24,218 nucleotides of DNA from Avoscillospira sp045579045 (GTDB taxonomy: Bacteria; Bacillota; Clostridia; Oscillospirales; Oscillospiraceae): positions 1 to 24,218 of the forward strand of contig JAZNLL010000015.1 of the NCBI GenBank assembly GCA_045579045.1. The letters run 5' to 3'. The stretch's first letter is position 1. The number at the start of each line of letters is the position of its first letter. The notes beneath the pieces were generated by a model. The model worked only from the letters and a program-made list of their open reading frames with translations. It did not search any database and was not told the origin of the DNA. Below, piece by piece: positions 13,342 through 20,990 of this stretch. Position numbers and translations under genes: made by a program.

Positions 13342-13887
13342 ATGCTTGGGATGACCAATACACAGCTGATCGCGCAGGGACTTGTTATTTTGGGCACCGT
13401 TATCGTTGTGATCGGCATGCAACTGAAGAAATATGGGCATATTGTGCTGTGCAAGATCATCAATGAATTTCTTGCGGCGGTGCATTATCTGCTGCTGGGC
13501 GGCTACACCGGTATGGCTGCCAATTTTGCCAGCTGCGTGACCAACGGTGTTTACTGGTACCGCATCAAAAACGGAAAAAGTACCGTTGTATTTCAGATCA
13601 TTTTCGGCGCCATATTTGTGGTGATCGGTGCACTGTCATGGCACGGACCGGTGAGCCTGTTTGTCATTGCGGCGAAGCTGATCTCCTCTGTCTCTCTGGG
13701 TATCAAGAACCCAAAAATCATCCGCATCCTCAACCTCATCAGTAATCCCTGCTGGATGGGCTACAACCTCTTTATGGGCAGTTATGCGGCCATGTTGACG
13801 GACGTTGCCATCACAACTGCTACTCTTGTGGCCTTCCTGCGAATCGATGTATTCGGAACAGAAAAAGCAAAAAATACCGCTCATTGA
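13342..13887 (+). CDS. YgjV-like integral membrane protein
   Basis: A 181-residue protein with five or six hydrophobic helices (about 8-27, 35-60, 75-95, 97-115, 125-160) and short loops. The pattern LKKYGHIVLCKIINEFLAAVHYLLLGGYTGMA and the YWYRIKN loop resemble the YgjV family of bacterial inner-membrane proteins, whose function is unknown. ATG 13342 is used, with GGGGTGG just upstream. The reading frame extending back to 13261 lies within the SDR gene and is unlikely to be translated. Last gene of the operon; its stop codon lies in the terminator loop. Confidence 0.85.
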   Translation: MLGMTNTQLIAQGLVILGTVIVVIGMQLKKYGHIVLCKIINEFLAAVHYLLLGGYTGMAANFASCVTNGVYWYRIKNGKSTVVFQIIFGAIFVVIGALSWHGPVSLFVIAAKLISSVSLGIKNPKIIRILNLISNPCWMGYNLFMGSYAAMLTDVAITTATLVAFLRIDVFGTEKAKNTAH

Positions 13888-13899
13888 GCGGTATTTTTT
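13869..13899. terminator. bidirectional terminator
   Basis: AAAAATACCGCT and AGCGGTATTTTT form a perfect 12-bp stem. A-rich and T-rich ends allow use in both directions, by the YgjV-like gene and by the convergent cysteine-rich gene. Confidence 0.9.
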
Positions 13900-14128
13900 A
13901 TTCCTTATGACGTTTGCGGAACAAGGAAGCCCAAAGCAGCTTCAGCCGGCCTGTGACAGTCAACCCCGTAATGATATTGCACACTTCCATACAGGAGGAG
14001 CAAGTGGTTGGATAAAAGAAATATTTGCAATCATAGGGCTGAAGGGTCAGATGATATAGTTTGTTGATACACTGGCGGCAAAGGGTTCCGCTGCAGATAT
14101 GCCTGTGGCACCTCGACATGTACTGCAT
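13898..14128 (-). CDS. small cysteine-rich, probably zinc-binding protein
   Basis: A 76-residue basic protein with eight Cys at 7, 12, 17, 20, 34, 43, 46 and 50. CRQC (17-20) and CSSC (43-46) are CxxC knuckles, suggesting a zinc ribbon. Residues 22-40 read NKLYHLTLQPYDCKYFFYP and a basic tail ends RKRHKE. I recall similar short clostridial proteins of unknown function but cannot name a family. Support for the gene: a near-perfect promoter upstream, GGAG about 12 nt before ATG 14128, and a terminator at its stop. The ATG at codon 4 is an alternative start. It is divergent from the glycerate operon. Confidence 0.68.
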   Translation of the reverse strand: MQYMSRCHRHICSGTLCRQCINKLYHLTLQPYDCKYFFYPTTCSSCMEVCNIITGLTVTGRLKLLWASLFRKRHKE

Positions 14129-14161
14129 AGTTGGTCACGAGCTCCTATCTTGTTTTTTGTT

Positions 14162-14189
14162 ATTATAACATAAAGTTAACAGTTGTAAA
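14162..14189 (-). promoter_or_regulatory. strong promoter of the cysteine-rich gene
   Basis: On the minus strand TTTACA (14184-14189), 16 bp, then TGT-TATAAT (TATAAT at 14162-14167), which also makes an extended -10. Confidence 0.8.
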
Positions 14190-14244
14190 GAAGAATTATG
14201 GAAAATATCGCAATTGTTTGCAAAATATCCTGTGTGGGAGCCGA

Positions 14245-14273
14245 TTTACTTTTAGGGGAAGTTGGATTATAAT
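14245..14273 (+). promoter_or_regulatory. promoter of the glycerate operon
   Basis: TTTACT (14245-14250), 17 bp, perfect TATAAT (14268-14273). A leader of about 100 nt follows before the ATG at 14383; no recognisable riboswitch was found in it. Confidence 0.78.
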
Positions 14274-14382
14274 ATATAATACGGCGAGAACTGAAAAATG
14301 GAAATGTTTGAGCGTCAGTATACTGAAATGCAGCTTTACGTGTTCTGCCCGGTACATATTTGCTTCTGAAAAGGAGTTTGTT

Positions 14383-15336
14383 ATGAAAATTGTGGTTTTG
14401 GACGGAGATCGTGAGAATCCCGGCGATCTCAGCTGGGAGGGCCTTTCGGCACTGGGCGATCTGACGGTTTATGACAAACCTGTGGGAGAGGCAGAGACGG
14501 TCAAACGCATCGGCGATGCGGAGATCGTTTTTACCAATAAGACCCTCCTGACCAAAGCGGTTTTGGATGCCTGTCCCCATGTCAAATACATCGGTGTGCT
14601 GGCAACGGGTTACAACGTGGTGGACTGCGAAGCTGCAAAGGAAAAAGGGATTCCCGTGACCAATATTCCTGCCTACGGCACCATGGCGGTGAGTCAGCAT
14701 GCCATTGCCATGCTGCTGGAAATCTGCAATCGGGTCGGTCATCATGCCGATGCGGTGGCACAGGGTCGCTGGCAGGGGGACTGGTGTTTCTGGGATCATC
14801 CGCTGATGGAGCTGGACGGCAAGACCATGGGCATCATCGGCTTTGGACGGATCGGTCGTCAGACAGGCTGCATTGCCAAAGCCATGGGCATGAAGGTTCT
14901 GGCTTACAGCCGCTCGGAATGTGAAGAAGGCCGTGCCATCGGCAGGTATGTGGAATTGGAAGAACTGCTTGAACAATCAGATGTCATTTCTCTCCACTGT
15001 CCTCTGTTCCCGGAGACAAAAGGCATCATCAATCGGCAGACCGTTGAAAAAATGAAAGATGGGGTCATCCTCATCAATACGGCCCGTGGTCCGCTGATCG
15101 AGGAACAGGATCTGGCAGATGCCCTCAACAGTGGAAAAGTGGCTGCCGCCGCCATGGATGTGGTGTCGGAGGAACCCATCCGGGCGGATAATCCTCTGCT
15201 GAAAGCGAAAAACTGCTTCATTACGCCCCATATTGCATGGGCATCCAAAGAAAGCCGCCAGCGAATTATGGACTGTGCGGTGGAAAATCTGAAGGCTTAT
15301 CTGACAGGTAAGCCTGTCAATGTGGTGAATTTGTGA
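14383..15336 (+). CDS. D-2-hydroxyacid dehydrogenase, probable glycerate dehydrogenase
   Basis: A 317-residue NAD-dependent enzyme of the D-isomer 2-hydroxyacid dehydrogenase family. The Rossmann motif GFGRIG is central (about 150-155) and the catalytic triad is Arg235 (NTARG), Glu264 (EEP) and His283 (PHIAW). The likely reaction is reversible reduction of hydroxypyruvate to D-glycerate. This is supported by the next gene, a glycerate kinase whose ATG overlaps the stop of this gene (TGATG). D-lactate or another 2-ketoacid remains possible. AAGGAG precedes ATG 14383; the 84 codons upstream in frame contain the promoter and lack conservation. Confidence 0.92.
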   Translation: MKIVVLDGDRENPGDLSWEGLSALGDLTVYDKPVGEAETVKRIGDAEIVFTNKTLLTKAVLDACPHVKYIGVLATGYNVVDCEAAKEKGIPVTNIPAYGTMAVSQHAIAMLLEICNRVGHHADAVAQGRWQGDWCFWDHPLMELDGKTMGIIGFGRIGRQTGCIAKAMGMKVLAYSRSECEEGRAIGRYVELEELLEQSDVISLHCPLFPETKGIINRQTVEKMKDGVILINTARGPLIEEQDLADALNSGKVAAAAMDVVSEEPIRADNPLLKAKNCFITPHIAWASKESRQRIMDCAVENLKAYLTGKPVNVVNL

Positions 15337-16499
15337 TGAAAAAAATTGTTGTAATTTCTGATTCCTTTAAGGGAACGATCAGCAGTTCCAGTGTGGCAAA
15401 AATCGCCAAGGACTGCATTTTGAAGTATTTTCCCGATTGTCAGGTGGTGGGGCTGCCTGTGGCTGACGGCGGCGAAGGCACGGTGGAGTGCTTTCTGGAA
15501 GCCGTCGGCGGTGAGGCAGTGACCTGTACCGTCAAGGGTCCGTGGGGAGAGCCGATGGAAGCCCAATATGCAAAAATTGGAACCGTTGCCGTGGTGGAAA
15601 TGGCAGCGGCAGCCGGATTGCCTCTGGCGGCGCCCAAGCTGCATCCCGGTCTGACCACTACCTACGGTGTGGGTCAGCTCATGGCTCATGCGGCAGAAAA
15701 CGGGGCGAAGAAGATTATTCTCGGTCTCGGCGGCAGCGCCACCAACGATGGCGGCTGCGGCTGTGCGGCTGCGCTGGGTGTGAAATTCTATAACAAAGCC
15801 GGGGAAGTGTTCTGCCCCACAGGCAGCACCCTGAAGGATATTGCAAGAATCGATGCCACCGAAACCATCCTGCGGGATGTGGAAGTGGAGGTCATGTGCG
15901 ATATCGATAATCCCCTTTACGGCAAGCGGGGTGCGGCTTATATCTTTGCACCCCAGAAGGGTGCCGACGCTGCCATGGTAGAAGAACTGGACGAAGGTCT
16001 GCGCCATCTGGCATTGCTGATGGAAGACGGCATTGCCGACTTGCCCGGTGCCGGCGCAGCCGGCGGCTTCGGTGCCGGCGCTGTGGCATTCATGGGTGCA
16101 AAGCTCCGTGCCGGTATCGAAGTGGTGCTGGATATGGTGGAATTTGAAAAGCAGCTGGTCGGCTGCGATCTGGTCATCACCGGCGAAGGACGCATCGATG
16201 GGCAGAGCCTCAGCGGCAAGGTTCCTGTGGGTGTTTCCAGAAGAGCAAAGGCCATGGATGTGCCGGTTGTGGCTGTGGTCGGTGTGGTTGGCGACGATGC
16301 CGACGCGGTCTATGATGAGGGCATCACCGCTGTGTTCAATACCAATCGGGCAGGTCTGCCCTTTGAAAAAATCCTCAACCGAGGGGAAGAGGACTACCGC
16401 CGCGCCTTGGAAAGCCTTCTGCGCTACACCAAGGAAATTATGAAAGTTGCACAAAAACAAATATATAAAATTGGTCAAAATCGCCATAAAACGGATTGA
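15336..16499 (+). CDS. glycerate kinase (GlxK/GarK family)
   Basis: A 387-residue protein with all landmarks of the GlxK/GarK glycerate kinase family: ISDSFKGTISS at the N terminus, LPVADGGEGTVE at about 40-51, GLGGSATNDGGCG mid-protein and VITGEGRIDGQS at about 284. It phosphorylates D-glycerate, in this family usually giving 2-phosphoglycerate, which enters glycolysis at enolase. ATG 15336 shares its A with the preceding TGA, so translation is coupled to the dehydrogenase. The last ~20 residues (VAQKQIYKIGQNRHKTD) are a basic extension that looks non-conserved. The stop codon lies within the -35 box of the next gene. Confidence 0.95.
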   Translation: MKKIVVISDSFKGTISSSSVAKIAKDCILKYFPDCQVVGLPVADGGEGTVECFLEAVGGEAVTCTVKGPWGEPMEAQYAKIGTVAVVEMAAAAGLPLAAPKLHPGLTTTYGVGQLMAHAAENGAKKIILGLGGSATNDGGCGCAAALGVKFYNKAGEVFCPTGSTLKDIARIDATETILRDVEVEVMCDIDNPLYGKRGAAYIFAPQKGADAAMVEELDEGLRHLALLMEDGIADLPGAGAAGGFGAGAVAFMGAKLRAGIEVVLDMVEFEKQLVGCDLVITGEGRIDGQSLSGKVPVGVSRRAKAMDVPVVAVVGVVGDDADAVYDEGITAVFNTNRAGLPFEKILNRGEEDYRRALESLLRYTKEIMKVAQKQIYKIGQNRHKTD

Positions 16500-16524
16500 T
16501 AATTTCTTCGGATCGTGGTAACAT
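16496..16524 (+). promoter_or_regulatory. promoter of the HPr-like gene
   Basis: TTGATA (16496-16501), 17 bp, TAACAT (16519-16524). The -35 overlaps the stop codon of the glycerate kinase gene. Leader about 32 nt. Confidence 0.65.
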
Positions 16525-16562
16525 GAAGATGTAACCGATATCTGAAAAAGGAGAGATGTTTT

Positions 16563-16802
16563 ATGCGACTGACCAATGTGAAAGACATCGAAAAATTCGT
16601 TGCAGCAGTCAACGAGTGCGAAAATGGAGTTTACCTGAAGTCTCCCGAGGGCGATGTGTTCAACCTCAAGTCCTCCATGAGCCGCTATGTGGCCATCGGT
16701 CGACTGATCGAAGAGTCCGGCGATAACCTGGAGCTGTTTGCCGACAGCCGAGAAGATGAGGCCCGTCTGCTGAAGCTCATCTGCGATCTGGAAGAAGGCT
16801 AA
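16563..16802 (+). CDS. HPr-like protein lacking the phosphorylatable His
   Basis: A 79-residue protein that aligns by eye with the C-terminal two thirds of HPr. The FNLKSSMSRYVAIG stretch (33-46) matches VNLKSIMGVMSLG of Bacillus HPr, placing Ser37 at the regulatory Ser46 position, and ELFADSREDEARLLKLICDLEE follows the last strand and helix. The N-terminal strand with the active His15 (GIHARPA) is missing; MRLTNVKDIEKFVAAV replaces it. It therefore should not relay phosphate in a PTS but could act like Crh, the Bacillus regulator with Gln15 and Ser46. GGAGAGA precedes the ATG. Own promoter and strong terminator. The family call is by eye and moderate. Confidence 0.75.
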   Translation: MRLTNVKDIEKFVAAVNECENGVYLKSPEGDVFNLKSSMSRYVAIGRLIEESGDNLELFADSREDEARLLKLICDLEEG

Positions 16803-16814
16803 TAAGAAATAGAG

Positions 16815-16850
16815 ACATCCCCACACTGCATGCAGTGTGGGGATGTTTTT
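16815..16850. terminator. bidirectional terminator, HPr-like gene and GH2 gene
   Basis: A 32-bp perfect palindrome (16815-16846, ACATCCCCACACTGCA and its complement) is followed by TTTT. It lies between convergent genes. Confidence 0.88.
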
Positions 16851-16851
16851 G

Positions 16852-18543
<1,692 letters not shown>

Positions 18544-18574
18544 CGCAATGCCTCCTGTTGGCGAAATTACCTAT

Positions 18575-18602
18575 ATTTTATCGCGTTTTGATTTGTTTGC
18601 AA
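18575..18602 (-). promoter_or_regulatory. promoter of the GH2 gene
   Basis: On the minus strand TTGCAA (18597-18602), 16 bp, TAAAAT (18575-18580). Confidence 0.65.
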
Positions 18603-18610
18603 GGGGTTGG

Positions 18611-18639
18611 TTGTTCTTTTTTCAGATTTGTGGTATCAT
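18611..18639 (+). promoter_or_regulatory. promoter of the pepF operon
   Basis: TTGTTC (18611-18616), 17 bp, TATCAT (18634-18639). Leader about 27 nt to ATG 18673. Confidence 0.65.
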
Positions 18640-18672
18640 ATAAAACACAGTCTTTCTTTTTGGAGGAAATCC

Positions 18673-20475
18673 ATGAATAATCAAGCAATTCCCGTCCGCT
18701 CCCAGCAGAAAAAAGAGCATTGCTGGGCGGTTGAACATATGTTCCCCACGGAAAAAGCATGGGAAGAAGCCTTGGAAAGCTGCAAGGATCTGCCTGCGGA
18801 AGTGGCCTCCTATGAAGGCCGTCTGGGCGAAAGTGCCAAGACCCTGCTGACTTATCTGACCCGTATGGAGCAGATCAATGTGCTGGCGGAGAAACTCTAT
18901 GTCTATGCCATGCTGCGAAGCGATGAGGATACGGCAGATGCTGCCCATCAGGCTATGAAGGGCAAGTGCTTCAGTTTTCTAGTGAAGCTGAATACAGCCG
19001 GTGCCTATGAAGCTCCTGAGTTGGTGGAGATCGAAGAAGAAGTGCTCAACCGCTTTTATGAAGACGAGCCGGGACTGGAAAAGTATCGCCGTTATCTCAC
19101 CCATGCACGGGTCAGCAAGCCCCACATCCTCACCCCTGCTGAGGAGACCATTATGGCAGGTGTGGGAGAAGTGGCCTCTGCCCCCGGCAGTATTTTCCAT
19201 GCCTTCAACGATGCGGATCTGACCTTTACTTCTGCAAAGGACAGCGAAGGCAAGGAACATCCTCTGACCAACGGCTCCTATGTGAGCCTCATGGAGAGCA
19301 GCGACCGCACCCTGCGGAAACATGCGTTTTCCAATCTCTACAAGGGCTATGGCAGTTTTGAAAATACCCTTGCCGCTGCCTACAATGCAGAGGTGAAGAA
19401 AAATAACTTCCTGGCAAAAACCAGAAAATATGAAAACGCATTGGAAAGCGTTTTGACCCCTAACGAAGTGCCTGTGGCGGTGTATCACAATCTCATCAAG
19501 GCCGTCCGGGACAATCTCCCCAAGCTTCATCGGTATATGGCCCTGCGAAAGAAAGTCATGGGGCTGGATGAACTGCACATGTATGACATCTATGCCAACA
19601 TGCTTCCGGAGGCAGAGCGGAAGATCTCCTTTGAGGAAGCAAAGGAAGAAGTCCTTTCTGCTGTGGCGGTCATGGGCAAAGATTACACCGATGTGGTGAA
19701 GCGTGCCTTTGCAGAAAAGTGGCTGGATATTTATGAGAATAAGGGCAAGCGCTCCGGCGCCTATTCCTGCAGCTGCCCCGGTGTCCATCCCTATATCCTG
19801 CTGAACCACAAGCCTACGCTGGATTCTGTCTTTACCCTCGCCCATGAAATGGGTCATGCCATGCACTCCCACTTCAGTGAGCAGACCCAGCCGCCCATCT
19901 ATGCCGATTATGTGCTGTTTGTGGCGGAGGTGGCTTCCACCTGCAACGAAGCACTTTTGATGCAGCATTTGTTGGGAAAGACGGACGATAAACGGCAGCG
20001 TGCCGTGCTGATCAATTACTTTTTGGAGCAGTTCCGCACCACCCTCTACCGCCAGACCATGTTTGCCGAATTTGAACTGAAGGCTCATGAATTGGCAGAA
20101 AGCGGTCAGACCCTCACAGCCGAGAGCCTGAAAAAGATGTATTATCAGCTGAATTTGGATTACTACGGCGAAGCTGTTTCCGTGGATGAGGAGCTCGCTG
20201 TGGAATGGGCGAGAATCCCCCACTTCTACCGCCATTTCTATGTCTATCAGTATGCCACCGGCTTCTCTGCCGCCATGGCCCTGTCTGATCGGATTTTGAA
20301 GGAAGGCCGGCCTGCGGTGGAGGATTATCTCCAATTCCTCTCCGGCGGCAGCTCCACCGATCCCGTCAGCCTGCTGAAGCTGGCAGGTGTGGATATGAGT
20401 ACACCCGAACCTGTCCATGCCGCTTTGGAACTGTTCGATCATCTGATCGGTGAATTGGAAACACTTTTGCAGTAA
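18673..20475 (+). CDS. pepF: oligoendopeptidase F (M3B metallopeptidase)
   Basis: A 600-residue zinc peptidase of normal family length. The zinc site HEMGH is at 391-395 with the third ligand Glu419 in VAEVASTCNE, and the substrate-binding block FYRHFYVYQYATGFSAA lies near 535. The preceding SGAYSCSCPGVHPYILLN segment is typical of PepF. It degrades peptides of moderate length in the cytoplasm. ATG 18673 is used because GGAGGA is 6 nt upstream and the promoter is at 18611-18639; the frame opening at 18607 starts before transcription. An XRE regulator follows after 15 nt in the same operon. Confidence 0.96.
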   Translation: MNNQAIPVRSQQKKEHCWAVEHMFPTEKAWEEALESCKDLPAEVASYEGRLGESAKTLLTYLTRMEQINVLAEKLYVYAMLRSDEDTADAAHQAMKGKCFSFLVKLNTAGAYEAPELVEIEEEVLNRFYEDEPGLEKYRRYLTHARVSKPHILTPAEETIMAGVGEVASAPGSIFHAFNDADLTFTSAKDSEGKEHPLTNGSYVSLMESSDRTLRKHAFSNLYKGYGSFENTLAAAYNAEVKKNNFLAKTRKYENALESVLTPNEVPVAVYHNLIKAVRDNLPKLHRYMALRKKVMGLDELHMYDIYANMLPEAERKISFEEAKEEVLSAVAVMGKDYTDVVKRAFAEKWLDIYENKGKRSGAYSCSCPGVHPYILLNHKPTLDSVFTLAHEMGHAMHSHFSEQTQPPIYADYVLFVAEVASTCNEALLMQHLLGKTDDKRQRAVLINYFLEQFRTTLYRQTMFAEFELKAHELAESGQTLTAESLKKMYYQLNLDYYGEAVSVDEELAVEWARIPHFYRHFYVYQYATGFSAAMALSDRILKEGRPAVEDYLQFLSGGSSTDPVSLLKLAGVDMSTPEPVHAALELFDHLIGELETLLQ

Positions 20476-20490
20476 CATAAGGAGAATACC

Positions 20491-20955
20491 ATGGTCACAC
20501 TTGCACAGAGACTGGAAAGTCTGAGAAATGAAAAGGGTCTGACCAGACCTGCTTTGTCGGCGGCTCTGGGGATGCCCAGAAATGCCATTGAAAAATTTGA
20601 AACCGGCCGCCAGACTCCCACCAAGGAACAGCAGCAGAAGCTGGCGACTTATTTTGAAGTGTCCATTGCCTACCTGAAGGGCGAGAGCGATGATCCCACC
20701 AGCATGGCCAGCTGGATGACGGTGGCCCTGTCCGGGGCTGAACCGGAGCCGGATGTGCCTGTCCGTAAGGCTGTGCCTGCCGCACCCAAGCCCCAGAGTG
20801 CTTCCGGTGCCACCGGCGGTGTGCTGGCAGCTTTGCTTGCAAACAAGGCCTTCCACGATACCATCCGTGCTGAAATTCTGGAAGTTCTCCGTACCAGAGA
20901 GGGTCAGGAATTGCTGGCACAGATCGTAAAAAAAGAGATCGATAAGCAGAAATAA
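20491..20955 (+). CDS. XRE-family regulator with Ala/Pro linker and helical tail
   Basis: A 154-residue soluble protein. Residues 4-65 form a helix-turn-helix (GLTRPALSAALGMPRNAIEKFETG) resembling the SinR/XRE class. Residues 70-115 are Ala/Pro-rich and flexible (VPAAPKPQSASGATGG) and 116-154 form a charged helical tail (FHDTIRAEILEVLRTREGQELLAQIVKKEIDK) that may serve oligomerisation. AAGGAGA precedes the ATG, 15 nt after pepF, so the two are co-transcribed. Targets are unknown; peptidase control is only a guess from position. Confidence 0.87.
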   Translation: MVTLAQRLESLRNEKGLTRPALSAALGMPRNAIEKFETGRQTPTKEQQQKLATYFEVSIAYLKGESDDPTSMASWMTVALSGAEPEPDVPVRKAVPAAPKPQSASGATGGVLAALLANKAFHDTIRAEILEVLRTREGQELLAQIVKKEIDKQK

Positions 20956-20956
20956 G

Positions 20957-20989
20957 AAATCGAGGCTTGCATTACAAGCCGCGATTTTT
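20957..20989. terminator. terminator between pepF operon and xanthine dehydrogenase gene
   Basis: AAATCG-A-GGCTTG and CAAGCC-G-CGATTT pair with one internal mismatch around an ATTA loop region, followed by TTCTCACTTTTTC. It lies between convergent genes. Confidence 0.75.
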
Positions 20990-20990
20990 C

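Noticed and set aside
14274..14382. Possible riboswitch in the ~100-nt leader of the glycerate operon
   Set aside because: I could not find a conserved riboswitch core or a terminator/antiterminator pair.
15297..16826. 509-codon minus-strand frame opposite the glycerate kinase and HPr-like genes
   Set aside because: It spans two supported genes and a promoter in antisense and has no start signal.
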